Origin: Zobellia alginiliquefaciens
Lineage (GTDB): Bacteria > Bacteroidota > Bacteroidia > Flavobacteriales > Flavobacteriaceae
DNA: 64,000 nt
Assembly (NCBI RefSeq): GCF_029323795.1
Contig: NZ_CP119758.1
Coordinates: 4,340,001-4,404,000 of the forward strand
Direction of reading: 5' to 3'
Under the pieces are notes generated by a model. The model was not told the DNA's origin and made no database searches. It saw only the letters and a program-made list of their open reading frames with translations. Shown piece after piece: positions 16,473 through 23,833 of this stretch. Position 1 is the first letter of the stretch. The number at the start of each line of letters is the position of its first letter. The position numbers were made by a program, and so were the translations under genes.

Positions 16473-17587
16473 TGCCGTTGGATTTTTTTCAAAAAATTGA
16501 ATCTCAGTTAGAGCGTAAATTACCTTTTGTAGCATATCGCAAACCCAATGAGAATGCAATTAACGCCATTTTCCAAAAAGATAGTGATTTACATCATGTA
16601 AAGGATTATACCGAAACGGGTTTCGTTTTTGCTCCTTTTGATTCAGATTCGCCTGCAGTACTTTTAAAACTGGACGAAGTTTTTAGTTTGACTGATTTCT
16701 CTTCTGAAACCAAAGAATTATCTCAAACGCATGCGGAAGAAGATAATGATGAACAAAAAAATAGCCACTTAGATTTGGTGAAAAAAGGAATAGCTGAGAT
16801 TGATGCTGGGACTTTTGATAAAGTGGTGTTATCACGCAAAATTCAGGTTAATTCGGAAATTCCACCTTTGCCTTTATTCAAAACATTGTTGCGTCAATAT
16901 AAATTGGCATTTTGCTATTTATGGTATCATCCTAAGGTTGGTATGTGGCTTGGAGCTACCCCGGAGATTCTATTGACCATGCAAAATAGAAAGTTAACGA
17001 CCATGTCATTGGCCGGTACCCAAAACTATATTGCCAATGAAAACCCCAGCTGGGGAAACAAGGAACTTGAAGAACAGCAGTTGGTCACAAGATATATTGT
17101 TAATGCCTTAAGCAACAAGGTTTCTGGTCTTGAACAAACACAGACGGAGACCGTACGGGCCGGGAATTTATTGCACTTGCGAACCAAAATATCAGGATTT
17201 CCAAAACAAGAAAACCTTAGCACAATAATTAGTGCGCTGCATCCAACGCCCGCTGTTTGTGGTATGCCTAAGCAGGAGACCAAAGCTTTTATTTTGACAG
17301 AAGAAAAATATGACCGCCAGTTTTATACAGGTTTTTTAGGTGAATTAAATTTTAAAACAGAAAGAAATCGTAATAACCGCCCAAGAAATACAGAGAATAG
17401 TGTCTATCGGTCCATTTCTAAGAGCACAACACTTTTTGTCAACTTACGCTGTATGCAGGTGATTAATGATAAGATTAAAATCTATGTAGGAGGCGGAATC
17501 ACTAAAGATTCGGATCCAGAAAAAGAATGGAAAGAAACAGTAGCTAAAAGCAAGACCATGCTTAAGGTAATAATGGCCACCGAGTAA
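16472..17587 (+). CDS. menF: Isochorismate synthase MenF
   Basis: This 371-aa chorismate-binding enzyme has the family blocks FDKVVLSRKI, GATPEILL, MSLAGT, LRTKISG, HPTPAVCGMP and YDRQFYTGFLGEL, including the lysine and acidic residues used for Mg-dependent isomerisation. It converts chorismate to isochorismate, the committed step to menaquinone. It is shorter than Escherichia coli MenF (about 430 aa) because of a reduced N-terminal part, as usual in this phylum. Its start codon overlaps the thioesterase stop, and menD starts 49 bp after it. It could in principle serve siderophore synthesis, but the neighbours argue for menaquinone. Confidence 0.92.
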   Translation: MPLDFFQKIESQLERKLPFVAYRKPNENAINAIFQKDSDLHHVKDYTETGFVFAPFDSDSPAVLLKLDEVFSLTDFSSETKELSQTHAEEDNDEQKNSHLDLVKKGIAEIDAGTFDKVVLSRKIQVNSEIPPLPLFKTLLRQYKLAFCYLWYHPKVGMWLGATPEILLTMQNRKLTTMSLAGTQNYIANENPSWGNKELEEQQLVTRYIVNALSNKVSGLEQTQTETVRAGNLLHLRTKISGFPKQENLSTIISALHPTPAVCGMPKQETKAFILTEEKYDRQFYTGFLGELNFKTERNRNNRPRNTENSVYRSISKSTTLFVNLRCMQVINDKIKIYVGGGITKDSDPEKEWKETVAKSKTMLKVIMATE

Positions 17588-17598
17588 TTCACACAAGA

Positions 17599-17630
17599 TT
17601 GGTTTAAGACATACAACCGTTGTATTTTTG
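17599..17630 (+). promoter_or_regulatory. Candidate promoter for menD, almost abutting its start codon
   Basis: TTG (17599-17601) and TATTTTTG (17623-17630) are 21 bp apart, matching the Bacteroidota consensus. Only six bases separate the -7 element from the menD ATG, which would give a nearly leaderless mRNA. It may be a chance match inside the menF-menD junction. Confidence 0.45.
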
Positions 17631-17636
17631 TAATTC

Positions 17637-19397
17637 ATGAGATATTCTAGCATACCTTCCGCCCAATTGGTAGTACAACACTGCAAGGCGAAAAAGATAA
17701 AAAACATAGTAATTTCCCCAGGATCACGAAACGCTCCGTTGACCATAGATTTTAGTGAAGACCCCTATTTTAAATGTTTTAGTATTGTAGATGAGCGTAG
17801 CGCCGCTTTTTTTGCATTGGGCATTGCGCAGCAATTGCATGAACCTGTTGCGGTGGTATGTACATCGGGCAGTGCGTTGCTTAATTACTATCCAGCTGTG
17901 GCCGAAGCTTTTTACAGTGGTATTCCGTTAGTGGTTATTTCTGCAGACCGCCCCATTTATAAAATTGATGTTGGTGATGGTCAGACCATTAGGCAGGATA
18001 ATGTTTTTGACAGGCATATAGGCTATTCGGCCAATTTAAAACAAGATGTTTCGCATGCGGTACAACGTGTTGAAAAATACAAATCGGAATGGCTATCCAA
18101 TGGGGATAAGGAAACCGCACAACAAAACATCAAGGATTATAACGATAAGGAGCTCAATACGGCTTTAAATGTGGCGCTTCAGGTGAAATTACCTGTCCAC
18201 ATAAACATTCCTTTTGAAGAGCCGTTGTATGATACCATTACGGAACCTACAGTAAAGGCGTTGATTGTTCCTGTTCAAAATATCAATGATATTGATGCTA
18301 TAGATTATAAGACATACGGCGATATTTGGAATACTTCCGATAAAAAGATGGTTCTTGTAGGGGTGAATCCTCCCAATGCTGTGGAACAAAAGTTTTTAAA
18401 TACTTTGGCGGCAGATCCTTCCGTCATTGTTATGACGGAAACTACTTCTAATCTCCATCATCCTAATTTTTTTGCCAGTATTGATAGTATAGTGGCTCCT
18501 ATTGAAAAAAGTTCGGTATCAAACGAGTTGTTTGAAAATCTTCGTCCGCAGGTGCTGTTGACGTTTGGGGGACTTGTGGTGTCAAAAAAAATAAAAGCAT
18601 TTTTAAGGGATTATAAACCCGAACATCATTGGCATATAGATGAGCTTAAGGCGTTCAATACATTTTTTTCGTTAACGCATCACTTCAAAACTGATGTGAA
18701 TAACTTCTTTGGAAATCTTATGAAATTTACTGTTTCCCAAAAAAGTGATTATTTCGAATATTGGAATAATAAGCGGTTGCAGTACGAAGCCAAGCGAGAG
18801 AATTACATAAATGAAATTGAATTTTCAGATATGCTAGCTTTTGACAGTATTCTTAAATCTATTCCAAAAAACTACCAAGTTCAGTTGGCCAATAGTTCAA
18901 CGGTACGTTACGCCCAACTATTCAACCTTGACCCTTCTTTAGAAATTTTCTGCAACCGGGGAACAAGTGGAATAGACGGAAGTACATCAACGGCGGTTGG
19001 AGCGGCATTTTATGGAAAAACACCTACTTTGTTGATTACGGGAGATATTAGTTTTCTGTACGATAGCAATGGTTTATGGAATAATTATATTCGGCCAGAT
19101 TTTAGAATAATAGTTATAAATAATAATGGAGGTGGTATTTTTAGAATTTTACCAGGTCAAGAAGAAACGGAAAATTTTGCTACGTTTTTTGAAACTGCCC
19201 ACGATAGAAATGTGGAACACTTAAGTAGTCAGTTCGGGTTAGAATATGTAGTGGTAAACGAGGTAACTAGTCTGAATGACAGGCTCAAGGAATTTTATGC
19301 TTTGTCAGAAAAACCAAAAATTTTGGAAGTCCATACACCAAGATTTATAAACAACAAAATTTTGCTCGGTTATTTTGATTTTATATCTTCGAGGTAA
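17637..19397 (+). CDS. menD: 2-succinyl-5-enolpyruvyl-6-hydroxy-3-cyclohexene-1-carboxylate synthase MenD
   Basis: This 586-aa thiamine-diphosphate enzyme condenses isochorismate with 2-oxoglutarate. The N-terminal pyrimidine-binding domain has ISPGSRNAPL, VDERSAAFFALG (catalytic Glu) and CTSGSALLNYYPAVAEA. The C-terminal PP domain has the ThDP motif, TGDISFLYDSNGLW followed by NNNGGGIF (about residues 463-500). It follows menF in the same direction with a 49-bp gap. A gene for MenH, the next step, is not seen in the window. Confidence 0.95.
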   Translation: MRYSSIPSAQLVVQHCKAKKIKNIVISPGSRNAPLTIDFSEDPYFKCFSIVDERSAAFFALGIAQQLHEPVAVVCTSGSALLNYYPAVAEAFYSGIPLVVISADRPIYKIDVGDGQTIRQDNVFDRHIGYSANLKQDVSHAVQRVEKYKSEWLSNGDKETAQQNIKDYNDKELNTALNVALQVKLPVHINIPFEEPLYDTITEPTVKALIVPVQNINDIDAIDYKTYGDIWNTSDKKMVLVGVNPPNAVEQKFLNTLAADPSVIVMTETTSNLHHPNFFASIDSIVAPIEKSSVSNELFENLRPQVLLTFGGLVVSKKIKAFLRDYKPEHHWHIDELKAFNTFFSLTHHFKTDVNNFFGNLMKFTVSQKSDYFEYWNNKRLQYEAKRENYINEIEFSDMLAFDSILKSIPKNYQVQLANSSTVRYAQLFNLDPSLEIFCNRGTSGIDGSTSTAVGAAFYGKTPTLLITGDISFLYDSNGLWNNYIRPDFRIIVINNNGGGIFRILPGQEETENFATFFETAHDRNVEHLSSQFGLEYVVVNEVTSLNDRLKEFYALSEKPKILEVHTPRFINNKILLGYFDFISSR

Positions 19398-19434
19398 TTA
19401 ATAAAAACCATTAACATTTTCAACACTAACTATT

Positions 19435-19773
19435 ATGAGTAAAAGAGACGATTTAATCGTAAAGTACGCCGAAGACATTAAGGATAAATTTGGTGAAGCA
19501 CCGGACATGGATCTTCTTACAAAAGTGACCGTGGGCCTAGGTCCGGCAATCTACAATATTGATGCTTCTAAGGTTTCTGGTTCTGACGAAAAGGAATTAG
19601 AAACGGTTAAGAAAAACTACTTAATGAAGAAATTAGGTATGGCTGACGATCCAAAATTGATGGAAGCTATTAAGTCTGTAGTAGAAAAATACGGTTCTTC
19701 TAACAGAAATAAGCACAGAGCGGTTATATATTATATGCTTTGTAAGCACTTTGATAAAGCTTCTATATACTAG
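19435..19773 (+). CDS. DUF2853 family protein
   Basis: This 112-aa soluble, helix-rich, Lys-rich protein matches the DUF2853 family as I recall it (MSKRDDLIVKYAEDIKDK start; KHRAVIYYMLCKHF near the C-terminus). No catalytic motif, signal peptide or membrane segment is visible, and its function is unknown. It lies 38 bp after menD and is followed by a strong terminator, so it probably ends the thioesterase-menF-menD transcript. This is a common position for the family in Flavobacteria, but no link to menaquinone is shown. Confidence 0.85.
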   Translation: MSKRDDLIVKYAEDIKDKFGEAPDMDLLTKVTVGLGPAIYNIDASKVSGSDEKELETVKKNYLMKKLGMADDPKLMEAIKSVVEKYGSSNRNKHRAVIYYMLCKHFDKASIY

Positions 19774-19797
19774 AAAGACTTATAAAATATAATTTTG

Positions 19798-19827
19798 ACC
19801 GTCCGCTTTTAAGCGGACGGTTTTTTT
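19798..19827 (+). terminator. Rho-independent terminator after DUF2853 gene
   Basis: The GC-rich inverted repeat ACCGTCCGCTT / AAGCGGACGGT with a two-base spacer is followed by a run of T. It closes the menF-menD-DUF2853 unit. Confidence 0.9.
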
Positions 19828-19845
19828 ATACCCAATTTTTAAAGT

Positions 19846-19853
19846 TACTTTTG
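19846..19853 (+). promoter_or_regulatory. TACTTTTG (-7 type element) four bases before the CvfB-like start codon
   Basis: This is a perfect TAnnTTTG between the upstream terminator and the ATG at 19858. No TTG at the right distance is seen for a -33 element. Transcription from here would begin at or within a base or two of the ATG. Confidence 0.5.
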
Positions 19854-19857
19854 CAGT

Positions 19858-20688
19858 ATGATCGAATTAGGAAATTATAATGAGTTAGAAGTGCTTAGAG
19901 ACACGAGTGTTGGACTCTTTTTGGGTAGTAAGACCGGCACGGAAATTCTTTTGCCAAATAAGTATGTTCCAAAAACAATAGATATTGGAGATATGATCAA
20001 GGTATTTTGTTATCTAGATCATGAGGAAAGACCTATAGCTACAACTCTGACACCAAGTGTTATTAGAAATAAATTTGGGTTTCTGCAGGTGGCAGAAGTG
20101 AATAAGATTGGGGCTTTTATGGATTGGGGTCTAGAGAAGCACTTGTTGGTTCCGTTTAGTGAACAACGCGATAAAATGAAAGAAGGGCAGTGGTATGTGG
20201 TACGCTGCTATATGGACGACGTTTCTTTTAGATTGGTCGGTTCCAATAAAATAGATAAGTTTTTGAGCAATGATGAACTAACAGTTCGTGAGCGCCAGGA
20301 AGTAGAACTACTTTTTACCAGGTTAACAGATTTAGGTTGGGAGGTTATAATTAATGACCAGCATAAAGGCTTGGTTTATTCCAATGAGATTTATAAGCAC
20401 GTTGCAGTTGGGGACAGAACTAAGGGGTATATCAAAAATATAAGACCTGATAACAAATTAGATATTTCTCTACAACCAATAGGTGAAAAAGTACTTGAGC
20501 CTGCTGCAGAGGCAATATATAAGAAATTAATGGCGCATGGAGGATATTTAGCGCTTCACGATAAATCCGATCCAATACTTATTAAGAAAGAACTTCAGAT
20601 GAGCAAGAAGACTTTTAAAAAAGGGGTGGGGACATTATACAGAGAGCGAAAGATTTTGATTAAGGAGGATGGTATCCATGCTATCTAA
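19858..20688 (+). CDS. S1 RNA-binding domain protein, CvfB-like
   Basis: This 276-aa protein resembles the CvfB/YitL family, built from tandem S1-like OB folds and a C-terminal winged-helix-like segment. Visible features are the GIFL-type first OB domain (LLPNKYVPKTIDIGDMIKVF, split here), the second domain around KFGFLQVAEVNKIGAFMDWG, a third starting DKLDISLQPIG-like text near residue 200, and a final ELQMSKKTFKKGVGTLYRER helix pair. Family members bind RNA and affect regulation of virulence genes in Staphylococcus; a role here is not known. It is monocistronic, flanked by a terminator and a 183-bp intergenic region. Confidence 0.85.
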   Translation: MIELGNYNELEVLRDTSVGLFLGSKTGTEILLPNKYVPKTIDIGDMIKVFCYLDHEERPIATTLTPSVIRNKFGFLQVAEVNKIGAFMDWGLEKHLLVPFSEQRDKMKEGQWYVVRCYMDDVSFRLVGSNKIDKFLSNDELTVRERQEVELLFTRLTDLGWEVIINDQHKGLVYSNEIYKHVAVGDRTKGYIKNIRPDNKLDISLQPIGEKVLEPAAEAIYKKLMAHGGYLALHDKSDPILIKKELQMSKKTFKKGVGTLYRERKILIKEDGIHAI

Positions 20689-20709
20689 TTAAAAGCGAGA
20701 CTCTTTTCG

Positions 20710-20740
20710 ATGAACGGTAGGCTATTTATCGATGAACGGT
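20710..20740 (-). promoter_or_regulatory. Pair of LytTR-consensus binding sites upstream of the SPOR-like/menA/LytTR operon
   Basis: The 12-bp sequence TCGATGAACGGT occurs at 20707-20718 and 20729-20740, a 22-bp period. On the minus strand each contains ACCGTTCAT (20718-20710 and 20740-20732), which fits the LytTR site consensus [TA][AC][CA]GTTN[AG][TG] at all nine positions with a 13-bp spacer, as published for AlgR/AgrA/LytR-type regulators. The downstream operon itself encodes a LytTR regulator, so autoregulation is the simple reading. Confidence 0.65.
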
Positions 20741-20784
20741 TAGTTTTTAACATCGCGTATTATATTCTATACCACAGAATATGG

Positions 20785-20792
20785 TAATTTTG
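20785..20792 (+). promoter_or_regulatory. TAATTTTG (-7 type element) upstream of the SPOR-like gene
   Basis: This fits TAnnTTTG and lies 45 bp downstream of the LytTR-type sites and 80 bp before the ATG at 20872. No TTG is present at the usual -33 distance, which would suit an activator-dependent promoter. Confidence 0.4.
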
Positions 20793-20806
20793 CAACATTC
20801 CGGGAG

Positions 20807-20826
20807 TGCATTTCATCGATCTTTCG
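20807..20826. repeat. Copy 2 of the intergenic TGCAYTTYATCGAT motif
   Basis: It matches the copy at 48704-48723 at 17 of 20 positions, with the first 14 bases identical. It lies 46-65 bp before the start of the SPOR-like gene. Confidence 0.45.
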
Positions 20827-20871
20827 GTATTTTGGTTAACTTTAACAGTATAACCTAGAAAAAATAATTAT

Positions 20872-21471
20872 ATGCCATTTATAGAAGAAAGCGACTTATT
20901 GGAGTTGCACAAAGATATAGACAAGGCGCAGATTATAAACGAACGTCTTCTCGATCAGATTAAGTTTAAAAATAAGGAGATAAGAAAGAAGAAGTTGCAG
21001 CGTAACTTACTTGCAGGTGTAACTGGGTTATTTCTTATTGGAGCTTTAATTGTGTTTTCTTTTACCGCGGGAAGAAATGTTTCCAATAATTTTGAAAGCC
21101 CAAGCAACTTACTGGTTTCAATAGATAGTTTAGATGCTATTAAGTCTAGAATAGACAATCTAAAGCAGCAAAATGAAGAACTTAGTTTGGTGCGTGAATT
21201 TTATTTGGCCAAAGAATTTTTAGAAAAGGAAAAAATTTATTCGGTACAAATAAAGTCGTTTGTAGATAACAATATGACACTTGCTTCGGAAGCACTTACC
21301 AATACCATATTTGTAAAAACCAATCCATTTTACTCATACTCGCTAGGTAATTTTGAAACTTTAGAAGAGGCACGAAAATTTAGGGAGCAATTGGTAGACC
21401 TTGGTTTTCAAGATGCTTTTGTAGCATCATATAAGGAAGGAAAAAGAATACAGATTGAATCCCCTCAGTAA
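20872..21471 (+). CDS. Membrane protein with coiled coil and C-terminal SPOR-like domain
   Basis: This 199-aa protein starts with an acidic/coiled cytoplasmic segment (residues 1-45). One membrane helix follows (about 47-64, LLAGVTGLFLIGALIVFSF), then a coiled coil (DSLDAIKSRIDNLKQQNEEL) and a C-terminal region (about 118-195) with the order YSVQIKSF, FYSYSLGNFETLEEARKFREQL and DAFVASYKEGKRI. This is the layout of a SPOR domain, which binds denuded peptidoglycan glycans. A cell-envelope or division role is inferred. The menA start codon lies two bases after its stop, so the two genes are translationally linked. Confidence 0.75.
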   Translation: MPFIEESDLLELHKDIDKAQIINERLLDQIKFKNKEIRKKKLQRNLLAGVTGLFLIGALIVFSFTAGRNVSNNFESPSNLLVSIDSLDAIKSRIDNLKQQNEELSLVREFYLAKEFLEKEKIYSVQIKSFVDNNMTLASEALTNTIFVKTNPFYSYSLGNFETLEEARKFREQLVDLGFQDAFVASYKEGKRIQIESPQ

Positions 21472-21473
21472 TT

Positions 21474-22382
21474 TTGACGAATATTAAAGCTTGGATACGT
21501 GCGGCTAGGTTAAGAACTTTACCACTATCTGTTTCTGGTATAGTAGTAGGTACAGCTTTAGCTAACTTCTTTGGCTTTGAAGATACAGTGGTATTTGTCT
21601 TAGCGTTGTTAACTACAATTGGGTTTCAGGTAACCTCTAATTTTGCCAATGACTATGGCGATGGAGTAAAAGGAACTGATAATGATGACAGAATTGGGCC
21701 CAAAAGAGCACTGCAGAGTGGTAGCATATCTAGAAAAGATTTAAAAGAAGGTATAATTTTTTCAATACTTATAGATGTTATACTGGTTGTAGCGCTAGTA
21801 TATTTTGCTTTCGGTTTTGATAATATGATGTATCCTATATTATTTTTAATCCTGGGGGCAATAAGTATCTGGGCAGCCATAAAATACACAATAGGATCTT
21901 CGGCATATGGGTATAGAGGATTAGGAGATATATTTGTTTTTCTTTTCTTTGGATTATTGGCAGTGATAGGTTCTATGGTACTTTATACAAAAGAGCTTCA
22001 TAGTATTGCCATATTACCGGCAGTTGCTATTGGACTTTTGAGTGTAGGGGTTTTGAATCTCAACAATTTAAGGGATTATGAGTCGGATAAAAAGGCCAAT
22101 AAAAACACGCTGATTGTTTTTATGGGGTTTAAAAAAGGAAAAATCTATCATAGTATATTATTGATCATTGCCTTTTTCAGTACACTGGCATTTTCCGTTG
22201 TGAATTTAAAAGGTTGGCTATTTTTTTTACCTTTAATTGCTTACGTACCAATTTTCCTTCATTTGAGAAGGGTGCTTGGAACGGATAGAAATGATCAAAT
22301 AGACCCTGAGTTAAAGAAACTAGCATTAAGCACCTTCTTTTTGTCAGTACTGATTTACATCAGTTGTAATATTTTTTTGTAA
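21474..22382 (+). CDS. menA: 1,4-dihydroxy-2-naphthoate polyprenyltransferase MenA
   Basis: This 302-aa UbiA-superfamily integral membrane prenyltransferase has about eight or nine membrane helices. The first Asp-rich motif is NFANDYGDGVKGTDNDDR (about residues 59-76) and the second is NNLRDYESDKKANK (about 197-210). It attaches the polyprenyl chain to 1,4-dihydroxy-2-naphthoate. The start is TTG at 21474; no ATG is available before the conserved AWIRAARLRTLPLS. It sits between the SPOR-like protein and a LytTR regulator, 2 bp and 35 bp away, rather than next to menD. Confidence 0.93.
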   Translation: MTNIKAWIRAARLRTLPLSVSGIVVGTALANFFGFEDTVVFVLALLTTIGFQVTSNFANDYGDGVKGTDNDDRIGPKRALQSGSISRKDLKEGIIFSILIDVILVVALVYFAFGFDNMMYPILFLILGAISIWAAIKYTIGSSAYGYRGLGDIFVFLFFGLLAVIGSMVLYTKELHSIAILPAVAIGLLSVGVLNLNNLRDYESDKKANKNTLIVFMGFKKGKIYHSILLIIAFFSTLAFSVVNLKGWLFFLPLIAYVPIFLHLRRVLGTDRNDQIDPELKKLALSTFFLSVLIYISCNIFL

Positions 22383-22417
22383 ATTTAGAATATGAACCTA
22401 CTAAAATAACAACCATT

Positions 22418-23170
22418 TTGGAACAACCAATTAGAATTCTAATCGTAGAGGACAACGTTATCATTGCAGATGATATGGAATCCATGCTAGAAGAAATAGG
22501 GTATGAGATTGTAGATAATGTTATTGTCTATGAGCAAGCCGAAGAAGTTTTAAAAACACAACATGTTGACCTTGTTTTAATTGACATAATTTTAGCTTCT
22601 GACAAAACTGGGATTGACCTAGGTAAACATATTCGAGAAAATTATGATATACCTTTCATATTTGTAACATCAAACTCAGATAGGGCTACAGTAGAGAATG
22701 CTAAAACGGTAAAACCAAATGGATATTTAGTGAAACCTTTTGAACAGCAAGACCTTTACACTTCTATAGAAATTGCTCTTTCTAATTTTACAAGATCGGA
22801 CAAATCTACGGCAGCTGTAGTGGAAAATGAAGAAGATGTTCCAATGTCCAATACTGTTTTAAAGGATTCTATTTTTGTAAAGAAACAACACCTTTATTAT
22901 CGTATACAATTTAGTGATATTCGCTTTATTAAAGCGGATAATGTGTATTTAGAAGTGAATACGGTAGATAAGAAGTTCTTGGTCCGTTCACCACTAAAGG
23001 ATTATTTAGAGAAATTGCCGAAAAACAAATTTTACAGAGCCCATAAATCATATATTGTAAACGTTGATCATATAGACGCTATCAACTCAAAGGATATTAT
23101 GATAAAAGATACATTAATTCCTATTTCAAAAGATTTTAAGGAGTTTATTATCTCTGCCATGAATTCGTAG
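22418..23170 (+). CDS. LytTR family response regulator
   Basis: This is a 250-aa regulator with an N-terminal CheY-like receiver (residues 5-122), having the acidic pair in IVEDN, phospho-acceptor Asp near residue 56 in LVLIDIILA, and Lys in VKPFEQQDL. The C-terminal LytTR DNA-binding domain (about 148-248) contains IRFIKADNVYLEV and FYRAHKSYIVNVDHID. The start is TTG at 22418, because the receiver begins within five residues. It is probably co-transcribed with menA. Two sites matching the LytTR consensus lie upstream of the operon. The TPR-HisKA_2 kinase 660 bp downstream is the likely partner. Confidence 0.93.
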   Translation: MEQPIRILIVEDNVIIADDMESMLEEIGYEIVDNVIVYEQAEEVLKTQHVDLVLIDIILASDKTGIDLGKHIRENYDIPFIFVTSNSDRATVENAKTVKPNGYLVKPFEQQDLYTSIEIALSNFTRSDKSTAAVVENEEDVPMSNTVLKDSIFVKKQHLYYRIQFSDIRFIKADNVYLEVNTVDKKFLVRSPLKDYLEKLPKNKFYRAHKSYIVNVDHIDAINSKDIMIKDTLIPISKDFKEFIISAMNS

Positions 23171-23190
23171 CAAACAAAATATAATAGTGA

Positions 23191-23223
23191 AAAAGGAGAA
23201 CATTTGTATGTTCTCCTTTTTTA
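23191..23223 (+). terminator. Rho-independent terminator after the LytTR regulator gene
   Basis: The inverted repeat AAAAGGAGAACAT / ATGTTCTCCTTTT (four-base loop) is followed by more T. It starts 20 bp after the stop codon. Confidence 0.9.
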
Positions 23224-23239
23224 TTTGCTAAAAGATCGC

Positions 23240-23269
23240 ATTCACCACAACTTTTGAAGGTTTCACAAC
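23240..23269 (+). promoter_or_regulatory. Phased TTTCACAAC-type repeat, pair 1
   Basis: ATTCACCAC (23240-23248, seven of nine matches) and TTTCACAAC (23261-23269) are 21 bp apart, two helical turns. A second pair with the same period lies at 23496-23525. Confidence 0.4.
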
Positions 23270-23374
23270 ATTATTTTCCATTTTCCTACATAATACAATA
23301 GTTTGGTAGTGTATTAGAAAAACAATACATCCAAAATAGATATACAATTTTTCATTTTCATATAGTGTTCTCGT

Positions 23375-23408
23375 AAAGGAGCCTTGTCTACCCAGATAAG
23401 GTTCCTTT
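23375..23408 (+). ncRNA. Strong hairpin in intergenic region, possible small-RNA 3' end
   Basis: A 15-bp stem (23375-23389 with 23394-23408, two G-U pairs) closes a four-base loop ACCC and is followed by a short T-rich stretch. No gene lies close upstream: the LytTR gene already has its own terminator 150 bp earlier. It is flanked by direct copies of TCATATAGTGTT. It could be the terminator of an unannotated small RNA or a remnant element. Confidence 0.35.
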
Positions 23409-23495
23409 TAGTTTGTGAATATTGTAGGAAAATTTTTCTCATATAGTGTTATTGGAAGCTAAAGATGTACATAAGAGTATATAAAGGAAGTTACA

Positions 23496-23525
23496 TTTCA
23501 CAACAACTAAATGGGGTTTCACAAC
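23496..23525 (+). promoter_or_regulatory. Phased TTTCACAAC repeat, pair 2
   Basis: Two exact copies of TTTCACAAC at 23496-23504 and 23517-23525 are spaced 21 bp, the geometry of a dimeric regulator on one DNA face. They do not fit the classical LytTR consensus well. They lie about 300 bp before the kinase start. Confidence 0.5.
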
Positions 23526-23805
23526 AATAGTAATCGGTTCTTTACTTGTTAATAGTATTTTTATATTATTAAAATATCGCATAGACAAGTACTTTATATA
23601 GGGGCGGCACACTTATTTTGAATAGTTCTTGGATTAGATTATTTTCTTACAGTCCTTTTTTTTAATTTTATAGATAAATGGACTAAATAACCAATTAAAT
23701 AGATTAGCTTAGATAAGCCATTAGCTTTAATAAAATGTTGTTTTTGTGTGTATTATGACCGGATACCATAAGCTAATGTAAGAACTAAGTACAAACAGAA
23801 CAGAA

Positions 23806-23813
23806 TATTTTTG
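23806..23813 (+). promoter_or_regulatory. TATTTTTG (-7 type element) of the TPR-HisKA_2 kinase gene
   Basis: This is a perfect TAnnTTTG 20 bp before the ATG at 23834. No TTG lies at the normal -33 distance. Confidence 0.45.
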
Positions 23814-23833
23814 ATTTTGTTCCATTTAGATAT

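Larger units (their letters stand above)
23224..23805. other. Long intergenic region with phased repeats and a hairpin, no credible ORF
   Basis: No reading frame with coding character is visible. The region holds two phased TTTCACAAC pairs (23240-23269 and 23496-23525), a 12-bp direct repeat TCATATAGTGTT (23358-23369 and 23439-23450) and, between those copies, a 15-bp hairpin (23375-23408). It is probably regulatory DNA and perhaps encodes a small RNA, which is an inference. Confidence 0.5.
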
